A stretch of DNA of 64,000 nt from Raphanus sativus (GCF_000801105.2 NC_079515.1:36975407-37039406), one strand, 5' to 3'. Numbered from the stretch's first letter, positions 11,203-23,806 are shown. Program-made: numbers and translations. Notes: generated by a model from the sequence alone, not told the origin.

Positions 11203-13321
11203 ATAATTATAGCTTTTAGTCAATAAAACGTACTTATTCGAGAACTTTAACGGGTTATAAACTGTTGACACATTTTGTTTCTGTCCCGTCCGTTGCTTAA
11301 CTTCTCTTTACGTAACGTGTGTCCACTAAAAGGCAATTTCTACTTAAACTTTGATATTTGATCAACTTAAACTTGTCCCGTCAGTTTCCTACTGGTTTTG
11401 GTATGCGATAAGGCAAGCAACTATGATATTGATCAACTTAAACTTTTATAGTAAATGGATTTTAGGAAACGTTATGGGTATGGTCAATGGCATATGCTTT
11501 CTCAGTGCAGTGAGTCAGAACAATTTTATCTAGAACGATCGTATTTATGTCAAGTTATGGTCAATGGCATATGATTTGTCAGCATTTAATACTATGATTC
11601 ATACGTATGTTATTAACGTAGTTAAAATATATTTTTTTGACAAACGTAATTAAAATATTTCCTGAATAAAATAAATATTGTTTTATCTTAGTCAAGAAAT
11701 AATTTTTTTTCTTTAACCAAATCGTTTTGGCTTAATAGTAAAGAAAATTTTACTTGCAACTTTCACCATGTATTCGATTCGTTTGACCACACCTAACCGT
11801 GTCATTTAGATGGATTAATTGTATATTTAAACATAAGGTGTCATGGAATTCTCCACAATTATAAAAAAAACTTTTTTTTGGCAAAATATTTTAAATATTG
11901 CAATTCATAAAATAGAAATAGAATTAACTAGTCAACCCAGTCAATAGTTAACTTATATGGTAATATGAGTTGACTTTGACCATCATAAACTAACTATTAT
12001 GGAAAGAATTTTTTTTTCTTTGTCAATAAACATTAAGAGGCAATATTTCCAGGTCAAGTAAAAGATATTCTGCAATATAATGATATTGATAATAATAAAA
12101 CTATTTTCTTATATTATATTACATATGAATTCATAAAATAGAAAGATAATATTACTCCATCGTACATAAAAATGCATAATTTTTAAAACATAATTCAGAA
12201 CAATATATTTTAATATTTTCAGTACATTTCATTAACTAATAATTAATTAAATTTAAAATATTTTATTTTTATCATTTATACTTAAATGCATCTTTATTTA
12301 TGATACATATTTACTACACACCAAATAACTGAATTGAATTGAACAACATAAATTTTAATTTATAAAAAAATTAATAAATTTATAAATTAATAAATATCAT
12401 AGTTCTAATATTATTAATTTAAAAAGTTTTTTTTAGTAGTAAGAGTTGACATTGTCAACAAAAAAAAGAGAAAGAGTTGACTTTGACCTCGCAAACTTTA
12501 TGGACTGTGTTTTTTCTTCTTATCACTAAACATCTTAAGAACCTGCCCTTTCCTGGTCTAGAAAAATATATTCTGTAATTCATGATATATTATACTAATT
12601 ACTGTTTTATTGACTGTAATTAAAAAAGACGTTTTTCAAATTTGATTAGATAAATCACATGGAAATATTTTCTCTCCTTAAATAGAGGGTGACTATTGAC
12701 TAAATCTACATATCCTAAAAATGATATTTCTAGAGATTCTTATTATAAAAGTATTAAAAGACATGAGATTTGAATACATAGCCAAAAGAAAAACCTGTCT
12801 GAACCAATCTCTCCTCTTCTCTCTCTCCATTGTGATAGAGAATAAAAAACAGAGTTTCTTTCTCTCTCTTTTTAAAGATCTTGGACAGAGACATAAACTG
12901 AAACTTACAACTATTGAGAACCCATATCTCCTAATATCTTGCTGTACAAATAATCTATATTTGCAAGGTGTGAAGGAATGCTGTGGAGTACAGTTAATAA
13001 AGAACGAGTCGTAACGGCGGAGTAGGAACGATTTAGGTTACTATTATTAGTTAATCCAGGATCCAAGATCCGTTATCCGATCAGATTTCATATTTTTCTC
13101 TTCAGACAAAACCCTAAAGATATTCTGAAGAAACTGTTTGAAACTCATTTGATTTCCAAGGTAAATTCCGACAACTTTTTTTCTTTTTTACAGCCCCCCT
13201 ATAAGGTCAAACACTGTCTTAAATCTCTCTCCTCGATTCTGTCGTTTTCTTCTTCAGATCTATTGCCTCGATATCAGTTTCATTCTCGCGGTTCTTACAG
13301 TAAGAAACAAGAACCTGAAAA
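11203..13321. other. Intergenic, no gene seen
   Basis: About 2 kb of AT-rich spacer between MT3 and PPI2. Short motifs recur (GATCAACTTAAACTT at about 11360 and 11426; GGTCAATGGCATATG at about 11480 and 11560), which suggests small duplications. A degenerate MITE-like stretch begins with ACTCCATCGTACATAAAAA at 12153. The last 300 bases are CT-rich and probably hold the PPI2 promoter and leader. Confidence 0.5.
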
Positions 13322-15619
13322 ATGGGTGCGCAGATTATACTCTGTGATGGCTTCGAGGTGGTGTCTCCGCCGGAGATGAGCGACCTAATACTCTTCGGAA
13401 GCGACCAATCAAGTGGCTCAAACTGCGGTGAATCAACGGTCACCACCGAAGAAGACGGCACTGTGTTTTCAGGAGATAGTTCGCCGGGAGGTGCTGCTGA
13501 AGAAGAATGGCCTGAAGCTAATAAGCCTTTCTCGTTCTACTTCGTTAAGCGACCGGCTTACGATGATCCCGAGATCAAAGCCAAGATCAACGAAGCTGAT
13601 TCAGAGATCTACCAGTATAATAAACTCCGGATTGATATCTCAAATGCTCAGAAAACCGAAAGGGTGAGTGAGCCTTTTGGTTCTTTCTTTGTTGCCCTAA
13701 TCGTGTTGCTTGATGTTTACGTTACAAAATTTATTTATTTTTGGTAGGCTGAGATTTCGTCTTTGTTTGCTCAAATGGAGAGTTTGGGTCCAAAATCAGA
13801 AGGATATAAAATGGTTTTCGAGGAGAAGAAGAAGGAGTTTGATGCTCTGCAGGAAGCTCTACGGAATCAACGGTGCTCTAGCACAGACCAGCTTTGCTTT
13901 TCAATGGAGGAACTCAATCATCTTGTGATTCTTTAAATCCTTCCTTGCGTAACAAGAAAAAGGGTTTTTTTTTTAGTTTGCTGATTGTAGACATGTTTTA
14001 ATGGTGGTGGATGCAGGTTTACATAGCACACTACGTGATTGAACATGGAAGCATTGGTTTGGAGGAAGAACACTGGGTGCTTAAAGAGACAGAGAAGTCT
14101 AACGAGATAGTATCAAATGAGGATTCTCTTGTGCAGAAAGAAGCTTCCATAGACCGTCTCAAGGTAAAGCTCTCTGACTTATTTGGTTTTCACCAACATT
14201 GTTGAATCTAATGATGTGAGTTGTTTTGTTTTGACACTCATCAGTTAATGGCTGTGGAACTGAATGAAGTAAAGAAGGAGCTTGAAGCCACTACATGGAA
14301 CATTAACCGCTTGAGTGAAAAACTGGGACAGATTCAGAACAAGATGATGATGTTGGATGTAGAAATGGCGCACGTACTTGAGCTGAGAGACAGATCATAT
14401 GAAAGGATTAAAATGCTGAGGATACAACGAGACAAAGGGGTATACAAGCCTTTTTTGTCTCTTTCTTAGTTTTGCTTTATTTATGGATAATGATCTCAGA
14501 GATGTAATTAACATGATGTTATCTGTGTTGTTAGAATGCTGCGTATTTCCAGAGCCTTGCTGTTATGAGGAAAGCTAAAGAACTAGCTGCTTCTGGAAAC
14601 GTTAGAGATCTTGAAGTGTTCTCTAGCTCCGAGGTTTGTTTGTTTAATCTAATCCAGATCTTGAAGTGAATGAGACTCTCAAGAAACTGTTCTTGATTCT
14701 GTCTATTTTTTTTTTGGTTATAGGTTGATAGATTCATGACTAGTTGGAACAATGACAAGGCTTATAGAGATGATTACGTGAAAAGAATATCTCTTTCACT
14801 CTATGAAAGAGAGCTGAGTTTAGATGGACGGATTAGAGATCAAGAAAGCAAAGCTCAGGTTGTTCAAGAAAAGCAAGCTTTAGTGAAGAATAAAAAAGAA
14901 GGCATGGTGGTAATGCACAAGAGGAATAGAGAAGACTCCAGCTCCAGCTCGTCTCAAGATGGAACTGTAATCACTGCTAAACAAAAGAAAGAAGTGAGGA
15001 AGAAGGTGATAGATTTCAACAGGTCAAGTGATGAGGAGAGTGTAGTTACAGATTTGGAGTTCCCGGTGTATGAGAACCCGAAAAAGCAAGAAGAAGAGGT
15101 TGATGAAGAGACTTTGAAGGAGATGAAACGAGAAGAGCAGCTAGAGAAAGCTAAGTTAGCTATGGAAAGGAAGAAGAAGCTACAAGAGAAAGCTGCTGCT
15201 AAAGCTGCTTTAAGAGCTCAAAAGGAAGCTGAAAAGAAACTCAAGGTAAATTACATAATATATCATAAACTCTTTCTATTGATTTATTCTGTTTATTTTT
15301 TAATTCTTTAATTTGTTTTCAGGAGTGTGAGAAGAAAGCTAAGAAGAAAGCTGCAGCAAACTCTTCTGAACTAGACAAATCACAAGAAGTAAGCAATGAG
15401 CTGGAAGAGGTTAGGAGTTTAGCGGTCTCAGGGAAAGAGAAACAGAGATCAATGTTTCCAAAGAAGAGAAGTTTCAGGTACAAACACCGTGGAAGAGGAA
15501 CCGAAGCTCTCCCTAAAGCCATCCTAAACCGTAGAAGGGCACATCAATACTGGGTTTGGGGGGTTTCATCTGCTGCACTTGCTCTGGCTCTCTCCCTTGG
15601 CGTTTTACTTTTACGGTGA
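13322..15619 (+). CDS. PPI2: Proton pump interactor 2-like (7 exons)
   Basis: Coiled-coil protein of the PPI family; the founding member PPI1 binds the regulatory C-terminus of the plasma-membrane H+-ATPase AHA1 and stimulates it. Exons 13322-13663, 13748-13924, 14017-14163, 14245-14439, 14535-14633, 14724-15245 and 15323-15619 are all in phase 0 and give 592 aa. Residues ~60-115 hold the conserved [18 protein letters not shown] block. Long charged coiled coils follow, with a Lys/Glu-rich segment near residue 430-490. The last ~20 residues ([18 protein letters not shown]) are a C-terminal transmembrane anchor, typical of the family. No defect was found. The locus order matches At3g15340 (PPI2) rather than PPI1. 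Confidence 0.9.
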
Positions 15620-16020
15620 ACTGAAGAAGGAAATGCACACTAAAAGGGTTTTGACTTTACCTAATTGGAAGGAGGAGCTGCTTAATAGACTTTCAAAGTT
15701 AGCTTAATAGTGTCATACCCTTAGATGTTAGTTGATATAGTGAAACATCCACTATATAGTGAACTCTATGGATTGAAAATCCACTTAATAGTTACAGTCA
15801 AGAGACTTCATTTGTTACATCTCGTGAGACATCAGACATTACAAGTAATATCAACAAAACTCAATTTCTATGTCTTGTTACATGTGCCAAAAAGCTATAT
15901 CTAGTTTTTACAGAATGGTATAACAAACTAGTTTGAGAAATTTCAAGAGCTTTTAATGCTCCTCAGAGATTACTCTTTTCTTCCTTCATCTCTGCATACG
16001 ATAGTTTTGACTCTGGTTAT
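15620..16020 (+). other. PPI2 3' flank, no further gene
   Basis: Probable 3' untranslated region and downstream flank of PPI2. No other feature was recognised before the hAT element. Confidence 0.5.
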
Positions 16021-16028
16021 GCCATTGT

Positions 16029-16571
16029 TAGCAATGTCAATTGGGCGGGCCGGGCGGGTTTGGGCATGTCCGAATGGGTTTCATTTTTTTGCTGGACAAA
16101 TTTGGTCGAAGCCCAAATGGGACCATAACCAAATGGGACCATAACCAAATAAGACCATGATTTACTAGATTTGTTGGGCTGTCCAAATAAGCCCAAATGG
16201 GACTCAAAAGCGGAGAAGAATCGATGAAGGAGAAAGAGAGTCGATGAGGGAGGAGGAGAACCGAAGACGGCGAAGAAGGATCGACGAAATCACAGAAGAT
16301 CCGACGAAATCGCAGAAGAATCGCACGAAATCGACGAAAACGGTGAAGAAAGAAGTGATTTGCGTTTTTCCCAATTTTAGAAAACCCTAGACATTTAGGT
16401 TTATTGGACGGCCCATGTCCAAATGATTAAGCCCAGTGTAGCCCACGGACGTAATTGGGTTTGTCCATTTGGACAAAAATTAATTATGGTCCAATATGGT
16501 TTTGTCCATTTCTGTCCATATCTATTTGGACATGGGCCGCCCATTAATAGTCTGCCCAATTGACATCTCTA
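16029..16571. mobile_element. Non-autonomous hAT element with 8-bp target duplication
   Basis: A 543-bp element beginning TAGCAATGTCAATTGGGC and ending GCCCAATTGACATCTCTA, so its ends are inverted repeats differing by two bases near the tip. It is flanked by a perfect 8-bp duplication GCCATTGT at 16021-16028 and 16572-16579. An 8-bp duplication and this kind of terminus define hAT transposons. The interior repeats words such as AAATGGGACCATAACC and has an AG-rich GAATCGATGAAGG-type stretch, without a transposase. It depends on a transposase encoded elsewhere. Confidence 0.88.
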
Positions 16572-16579
16572 GCCATTGT

Positions 16580-17096
16580 GTTTGAAATAAAAGTACTTAG
16601 TGATCTGGAGCATGTTTTTCTTGTTGATTATGACAAGAAAGCATTTCTTAGTCACTAGTATAACAATCTTGAATGGGCACAATTAGAACGGCCAATAACA
16701 TGGACACTGCCGTTATGAGCAAGTGCCGAGGCACAAAGTACAACACATCAACTAGTTTACGTGTCGTATATTGTCAACCGTCCTCTACCGTTCCACAGAC
16801 TTCCGTAAGCAGTTGAGTACAGTAATAGCATGACATGTGAAACCTTTTATGTCGTATGATCGTGTCTCTTTCACTACCCACTACGTCTAACTATTTCTCG
16901 TTCATACACTGCTGTAATGTATACTTAAGAAAAAGTTACAATGTTTAACCAAAAAAAAAAGAGAATGAAGAAAGCTTTAACCGTAAACTTTTATTCCCAC
17001 AGTTAACAGTTGGAATAGAAAAAAGAGTAGAAGAGTAAAAAAGAAGTGGTGATTAATCTTAACATTTTACCAAAAAAAAAAGAAGTGGTGATTATT
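16580..17096. other. Intergenic, no gene seen
   Basis: AT-rich spacer between the hAT element and the minus-strand remnant. A small AGAAGTGGTGATT duplication occurs at about 17043 and 17082. Nothing else was recognised. Confidence 0.5.
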
Positions 17097-17450
17097 TCAT
17101 CTTAAGGAGGAAACGCCAATGCTGCGTTTCAAGTTGTGATTCTCTAGCCTGTCCAAACCCAAAGATTCTTTACTTGTTTCAGTGCCAGTAAGACATGAAA
17201 CGATGGAATCAGCAGAGGTCTCTCTTCTTCCCTCCTGTCAAAGGGAAAAAAATAACAACAAGGTTAAAAGACAAGTAAGGATTTTGTCTTTTTTTTTTTT
17301 CAATTTTTTTTGGATTTTGTCATTTTATGGTGGTATTTTATGTGAAGAAAGTCTATTTTAAGCAGTGAAACTCTAAACCTTAAACATCACAGCATCTCTA
17401 TCAAGAATTGTTCCAAGTGACGGTTGCATTGACCTCCCATATAAAGTGAT
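17097..17450 (-). pseudogene. Unrecognised two-exon gene tail
   Basis: Two coding-like pieces can be read on the minus strand. The piece at 17450-17379 starts ITLYGRSMQPSLGT and ends MFK before a GT. The piece at 17234-17097 follows a good acceptor (pyrimidine run then GACAG), starts EGRRETSADSIVSC and ends in KRSIGVSSLR and a stop. They join in phase 0. No start codon or upstream exon fits: directly before ITLYG the same frame reaches a stop. I do not recognise the protein. By position it could be the remnant of a small gene lying between PPI2 and the PP2C in Arabidopsis, or a real short gene whose first exon I failed to find. Confidence 0.35.
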
Positions 17451-18242
17451 CTCAAATGTTTACTTTCCATCTTTTAATCTGTGATTTTGCACTCCCACAA
17501 AATATAATCTTTGTAGGTAAAAGTAATAAATGCATAGGAAAGAAAGAAAGTAGAAGTTTACAAGCATCAACTAAATGAGTTCATATGCATTGGTCCAGAA
17601 CCGATCACTATTCATACTACCTAAACCAAAGACCATAGACAAGGCAAAGCTAAAACCAAATAAAAACGAGCATGTAATCAAAGAATACAAGATAGAATTT
17701 TAAACTGAACGTAACCATTATTCCTCTTAAGTCTAATCTTTGTCTAGATGGGTCCAAACAATAGATGACCACTAAGGTTGCAACCAGAGGAACCCAATAG
17801 TCTACATCAACAAAGGTTGTCACCATTTATTAGGGTCTTTGTCTGCTTCTAATGATATATAAAAGTTAGAAGAGAGGACCATGAGTAAATGATGATCTCC
17901 AGCTCTTCTTAAATGTGCTATATGTTCTGCTTGTAGCCAAAACCACAGAAGGCTTATGCAATAGAGATAACATTTTGAGAGAGGGGGGAGTAAGCATATC
18001 ACGTAATAAAGTACTTATTCCATTAGAGAAGTAAAGTGACTAGTGGTACTGAATCCTACACCAATATATATCTACAAAAGTTTAGTTATGTTTCCATACT
18101 CTTGCATCTAATTATGTTAGTTGATCTTGTATGTTTCAAGAAATGATTATGATGTGTTTTTAACTCTCTAGTCTCGACTGCATCCTTGTTATGTGTAAGA
18201 ATGCTACTTGAAAAGGAGCAAACGACTAACCGTGAAGCGACC
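17451..18242. other. Intergenic, PP2C 3' side
   Basis: No gene was recognised. By synteny an SPL5-type SBP-box gene might be expected near here, but no SBP-domain cysteine/histidine pattern and no miR156 site was seen. Confidence 0.45.
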
Positions 18243-19764
18243 TCACTGAAACTTCACGACCACCACTGAGATATCATCTGAACTTTTTCTTGCAACAGCC
18301 TCTTCTGCAAGGTGCTTTGCTGCAGACTTTGCATCTTTTATTCCCTTAACCGAGTCAACCGCTTCTTGGTTAGACATGACCTATAAGATTCTAAATAATC
18401 AGCCAACAGTACTAGCTAGTGCCTTGTTGAGAGTAATATTGTGATAGAACTAAAACCTTCCAAAGTCCATCACTTGCGAGGATAAGAAACTCTGCATCAT
18501 CACCAATGATCTCCACTGTAACATATGGTTCTGAACTCAAATGCATCTTCAAACTCTTATCACCAAAGGCTCTTGTGACAGCCAGTTGACCATCAACTCT
18601 AGGAACGTCCCCTGAATGTTTTCAGCAAAAACAGAACTTCAAGCATATGCAACAACAGCAAGACTAGAGTATATTAACTAAAAGAAGATACCAGGAAAGT
18701 TTGAAACGAATCCGCCTCTGTTCTCTACTTCATCTTTCTCCATGTTTGGCTCATGATCAACAGAGAGTGCCTTGGCAACACCACCTTTGCAAAAAACAGC
18801 TCGAGAGTCACCAACGTTAGCAACAACTAACTTCTGACAGTTGATTAATATAGCAGTCACAGCAGTGGAACCACCCTTCCCCAAGTCAGAAGCTTTGTCC
18901 AGAATCTTAGTGTCTGTTATGTAGTAAGCTTTCTTGATCGCTTTCTCAGGTTCTTGCCAGAAATTTGGCTGCATGCAAGCTTTTATATAAGTTCATATTC
19001 CTAAAAGTTAAAACAAGACTTACATGCAGGTTTAGAGAAGTTAACCTACCTCTTTCAAGATGTTGTCAAACAAATGGGAGCACAAGTAGTCAGGAATCTC
19101 GTGGCTGAGATGCCCATCGAATATAGCAAAGAGGCCAAGCTCATTGTCATCGACTTCTTTAAACTTGGCTACCACGTAATCCTCCATCTCGTGGAGAGCT
19201 TTCCCTTTCAACAAGTGGAAACCATGTGTGATCTGCTTTGACATCTTGCTCTTGCCTTTCCCTGAATCTGCAGACCCACCAAGCCCAACTTTCTCCTATA
19301 CCAAAAAAGATAATAACAAAGGCCAATTTTCTTGTTAGAAAAGACAGAGTGTTGAAACCCTAAGTATGTCTAGTATTCAGATCCAACAAGCTTATCTGGA
19401 TCTAACGGATACATGGACTGTAGATACTTTATAATGGCTAGATTGTCGAAATCTCGAACCGCAAGCGATATTTTCAAGTAACGTGGGAATGAAGAAAGAA
19501 CCGCGAGTATCGAAACCCTAACTATATCAAGAACCGTAAGCTCATTTCAGATTCCAACAATAACAAGCTTGTCTGACTCTAACGGATACATGGAATCTAG
19601 CTACGTTTGATCGGTAAAAAGTATCTAATCATTCAAATAATATAATAGCTGGTTATCGAGATCTTGAACCGTAAGCGGTTTTTTTCCAAGAAACGTGGGA
19701 AACAAGAAAGAAATAATACCATGACGGATTCCTTCATCTTGTGGAAAACTTCCTTACCGGTCAT
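18243..19764 (-). CDS. Protein phosphatase 2C, clade F (At3g15260-like)
   Basis: Mg/Mn-dependent Ser/Thr phosphatase. Five exons (19764-19720, 19295-19050, 18968-18692, 18611-18457, 18380-18243) give 286 aa, a normal length for this clade, which is almost only catalytic domain. Metal-binding and signature motifs are present in order: HEMEDYVVAKF, FAIFDGHLSHEIPDYL (metal-binding Asp in DGH), LVVANVGDSRAV, QLAVTRAFGD, LILASDGLW and SSDDISVVVVKF, with the terminal metal-site Asp in the DD pair. The short first exon (MTGKEVFHKMKESVM) is supported by splice signals and by similarity of the family N-terminus. The substrate is unknown. Clade F includes immunity-related PP2Cs, but nothing here assigns that role. 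The coding region is intact. Confidence 0.92.
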
Positions 19765-21922
19765 GGCTTGAAGATGAGATCACGATTATAATTAATGTAA
19801 TATGTTGACGTAATCAGAACGGGCGTAAATGCATAATTGGAGTGAGAGAGAGAGAATGGCGGGGAAGATGACACGAACGTCATTCATTAGTTGCAAGTCA
19901 GCTTCCGTCGCCGCTTTTTGTGGCTACTATTGACTGACGTCTTCGCCCCCACCGTTGTTGCTAAACCTGTAACTATAATAAACGGCCGAAAAATGTTTCT
20001 AAATGAAACTTTACATGGGCCGTTAAATGGGCTCTACGAGATTCTCTTAATACTTTTAACTCAGGCTGGTTATTATTCCTGTCTGGATATGGTTCGGTTC
20101 TTTGCGAATGGGTTACAAAACAAGAAGATGAAAAATACGTAGTATATATTCATGTTTACAAATATATTAGTTTGCGTGTTTTGCTTTCTTGGAGAAAAGT
20201 TAGTGTTGTTCAGTATTAAGTTCATATATCTGATTCCATATGAGTAAATAAATCCATTCTCACTAATTAATCAAATGTACAATTGGCCTGGTTTATATAA
20301 ATGACTCAATTAGACCAACCAGATACGCCTTAAACCAAAAGAACCAGAAATCAAACTACTATACAAGTTCATAAACACTATTTACATAATTCTAATCCTG
20401 TTAATATATATATAAAAAAAGAAACTGACGGCGTCACTGTAAATGTCAAAAGGACACGTGAAGCCCAATAAGCTTTCCTCGAAGTTTCACGGAAAGACGA
20501 CAGTTCAGCGGACCTAACGGCATTTTAACGGTAGCGGTGACCTCTCACAATCATTAACGAAATAAATAAATAAATAAATAAAATGAAAGGAAACACGAAT
20601 GAGTGTTACCGTATGAATATAAATACATACGTAAATGGAATAAGTGGTCCTTCTTTTGTTTGCAGAGTTCCAATAAGGTGTTTTGTACTAACCACAACAC
20701 CAACACGTGGCTCACGCGCCGCGTCAACATAGCACTTGGACCCTATAGCCTATGTATGGGACCTACTTCGCGCGCGGCCACACGTGGGAATATCAGCGCA
20801 CTCAGCCGACGCAACCATCTTCTATTGTGACTGTCTGTCACGTTACGACATCGTAAAGCGCCACCTGTTCCCATAATTGGTAACATGTGTCCAGGTGAAG
20901 CAACTACCGTGGCAGCTTCCCATTGGATGGAACTTTTTAACAAAATTTTCTCATCGTGTATTCTATTCTTCTTCGTTCCAACTCCTACCTTTTTATTAGT
21001 GATATTTTGCCACAAATTGCATTGAAACTTAATTTGATGAAAATGCCATATAACTCCCTATTTTTAATGCCAGATTTTCTATTGAAAGTATAAGAAAAAG
21101 TGCTATAGCATGGAAAATTAAGAAAAGAGCAACAACAATAAAACATTAAACTGTACTAACAAAATTGCAAAACAAAGATAATGATTCTAAATAATTTTCA
21201 CTAGTCAAACAGTGAAGATACTCAAAAGATAGCAGAGAGAAAGACCTACCAGCACAACAACAACTGAAGAAGCTAAGAGCTAAAAATACCAAATAACTTA
21301 ATTTGTACGTTATTTATTCCAGATTTAAAGTCGTATAAAGTTTTTTTTTTAATTTTTAGCTTAGAAAGAATAACTTACAAAAACTCTAATTAATGTTACC
21401 CCGGTTATTGATGTTACTTTTGAAACTAATTTTGTACTTGTTGGGTCTGGGAAGTTTGATTAATGCAGTTGTACCATAAGTGGTTGTGTTAGTTCTATTG
21501 ATAATTATGGCACTGTGGTAGTAAATATCAGAAAGAGAGGGGCGAACAAGCAATAATATGAATAGTAAGTGTGGTGTAAATGGCCGACTTGGCATCGGGT
21601 GAGAAGGAAAAGGAGGGAAAAAATCTGGTTGGTTGGGATTGAGATTCTGGATGACCTTAGTATGAAGCGTGTGGGTCCTAGCCCATGTAAAGCGGCCGCC
21701 GCAGCTAATCTTGTTTCACACGTGTCTTTAACTTTTAAATGAATTATTCCCACTATAGTAATATTTTAATACGTATTTATATCTGTAGCTTTTTAATTAT
21801 TGTGATTTGATCTTGATAGCCGTATCTGCAACTAACGTCTATCTTGTTAATTCTAATACTCCGTATAAATTTATCGCTTTATATAGTTTTTCTCTTTCGA
21901 AAAAACGATTTTTTAAGGGAGT
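19765..21922. other. PP2C upstream and long intergenic region
   Basis: The first part is the PP2C promoter side. At 20430-20940 the DNA is less AT-rich and contains G-box cores CACGTG at 20455, 20704 and 20781, with another at 21719. An (AATA)n run lies at 20560-20583. Short reading frames here show no family features. A promoter or 5' piece of a lost gene is possible but not shown. Confidence 0.45.
20560..20583. repeat. (AATA)n microsatellite
   Basis: About six tandem AATA units. Confidence 0.85.
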
Positions 21923-21997
21923 AAAAAACACCGCTTTATACCAAGAAAACAATAAGTGGATAGTGGAAAGGTCAAACTCTCCCTGACACGTCTTCCA

Positions 21998-23806
21998 ATG
22001 CAATCTCGCTGGGTGCTTCCTGGCCGTGCTTCCGCCGTGCAACCATCGTCTTCAACCTCTGGAGATGCTCCCCCTCGTCCCCCTGACCCTCCTGATCCAA
22101 ACTCTCCCCTCTCTCCTCTCCTCTTCCCACCTTTAGCCGCTTCCCCACCTCCTTCCCGCTCTGAACTCCGCAGATCTCACCTTACTTCTTCACCAGTTGA
22201 TACTGTTATGGCTTCAGCTTTGGGCTCCCCCCCAGCTTCAGTCATCTCTACTACTACTACTCAGTTTGGCTCCTTTGCCGAAATTGAATCTACCCTTACT
22301 GTTCCTTTAGCTACAGGAAACCCTAACTCTCTTCCCATTATCTCAACTTCCAGCTCTCTCAACACTCTGAACCACTCTTCTCCTACACCAACTGACCAAA
22401 ACTCCCGCTTTAAAACCATTCCACCAAACCAAAACTCTCCTTTACTTTCAAACCCTGCTGCAAACAACCCTAATCCGCCTCTACCCATCAACCCTCAATC
22501 TCCCATTCCTGTCTCTGCTCCTACTATTCCACAGCCCCCCTTGGTCCAAACCCACCAGTTTCCTCCATCCTCGACCCAACCCCTTCAGAACCATCCATCT
22601 ACGCTAGCTGAGACACTTCGCTTGAGAGGTGATAAGTCCCTTCAAAGAGAGGCTCCTGTGATGTTTTCTGATACAGGTCGACCTCGTGTGCTCATACCGG
22701 ATGCTGTCTTTGAGAAAGGTGCTGAGCTCCACAAAGACTTCATTGTGTGCTACTTTAATGGTCGCCCTCCTCCGTTCAAGCACATCCAAAGTGTCCTGAG
22801 TCACATGTGGGCCAAAGGAAGGAGGCTTGAGATGCATAATAACCCCCTGCAGCGCTCTGTTCTTGTTAGAATTCCTAGTGAATTTCTTAGACAGAAAATT
22901 TTGGATAAAAATATCTGGTATGTAGGTGATTCGATGTTCCATACCGCTCAATGGACGTCGATTCACTCCTCTGCTACCCCTCCTCTTAGCTCAATAAAGA
23001 TTTGGGCTCACCTCACTGGTGTTCCCTTGGACCTGCGTTACAACAAAGGCCTTGGGTTGGTTGCTGGTTTGATAGGTGATCCTAAAGAGACTGATGATTT
23101 CACGCTAAATCTAGTAAGCTTGACCTTGTCTCACGTCAAAGTGGAAGTGGATCTTACCAAGCCATTGCCAAATGTGGTCGAGTTTGAAAGACAAAGCGGT
23201 GAAGTGGTAGAGGTCCAAGTTGATTATCCATGGCTGCCTCCCAAGTGCTCTCATTGTCAGGAGCTTGGACATGTCATTCGAAACTGCTTACTCTACACGC
23301 CACCAAAAGATACACCGCCAATGGAGAAAGTTCCTGTGGAAAAGCAAAAACAAAAAACTTCAGAAAATCCGAAAAAACATTCAGCAAAATCTACAACTGG
23401 AAAGCAGTATGTTCCGAAGAAAACAATTCCTCCTAAGACGCCTGAAAAGACTTTGGCTCAATCTGCTTCCCTCCCCACTAGTCCTACTGCCTTTAAAACG
23501 CCCTCTTTCACCCCTCCCTCTGCTCTAAAACACCCCCTACCCTCCACTGAAAGTCCTTCTGACAAACCACATAAACCATCCCTTAAACGTACCCGTTCTT
23601 CTCCGACTTTCTCCCCCCCTGAACCACCAAAAATTTCATACCAATCCTCTAAACCTTCTCTTTCTCTTCCTTTTCCAGAGGTTGGTACTTTGAGCTACTT
23701 AAAAAACACCCCCTTTCTTAACCCATCTACAAAAAACCCTTTTTTACCTTTACTTTCTATTTCTGACCCCCTCCAGGCCTCTGGAGAAACCCCTTTTTCT
23801 TCCTAA
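21998..23806 (+). CDS. LINE-1 ORF1: DUF4283 / zinc-knuckle RNA-binding protein
   Basis: First ORF of the LINE at 21941. The earliest ATG in frame is at 21998 (MQSRWVLPGRASAV), giving 602 aa; the frame is open further upstream from a GTG, which I did not use. Residues ~1-210 are Pro/Ser/Thr-rich and disordered. A DUF4283-type region follows (from RPRVLIPDAVFEKG through WTSIHSS), then a CCHC zinc knuckle CSHCQELGHVIRNC (C-x2-C-x4-H-x4-C) after YPWLPPK. The C-terminus is again Pro/Ser/Lys-rich. ORF1 proteins coat LINE RNA and are needed for transposition. Its stop overlaps the start of ORF2 (TAATG). Confidence 0.9.
   Translation: MQSRWVLPGRASAVQPSSSTSGDAPPRPPDPPDPNSPLSPLLFPPLAASPPPSRSELRRSHLTSSPVDTVMASALGSPPASVISTTTTQFGSFAEIESTLTVPLATGNPNSLPIISTSSSLNTLNHSSPTPTDQNSRFKTIPPNQNSPLLSNPAANNPNPPLPINPQSPIPVSAPTIPQPPLVQTHQFPPSSTQPLQNHPSTLAETLRLRGDKSLQREAPVMFSDTGRPRVLIPDAVFEKGAELHKDFIVCYFNGRPPPFKHIQSVLSHMWAKGRRLEMHNNPLQRSVLVRIPSEFLRQKILDKNIWYVGDSMFHTAQWTSIHSSATPPLSSIKIWAHLTGVPLDLRYNKGLGLVAGLIGDPKETDDFTLNLVSLTLSHVKVEVDLTKPLPNVVEFERQSGEVVEVQVDYPWLPPKCSHCQELGHVIRNCLLYTPPKDTPPMEKVPVEKQKQKTSENPKKHSAKSTTGKQYVPKKTIPPKTPEKTLAQSASLPTSPTAFKTPSFTPPSALKHPLPSTESPSDKPHKPSLKRTRSSPTFSPPEPPKISYQSSKPSLSLPFPEVGTLSYLKNTPFLNPSTKNPFLPLLSISDPLQASGETPFSS

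Noticed and set aside
21956..21997. Upstream GTG start for LINE-1 ORF1
   Set aside because: Nuclear plant genes normally start at ATG; the first in-frame ATG is at 21998.
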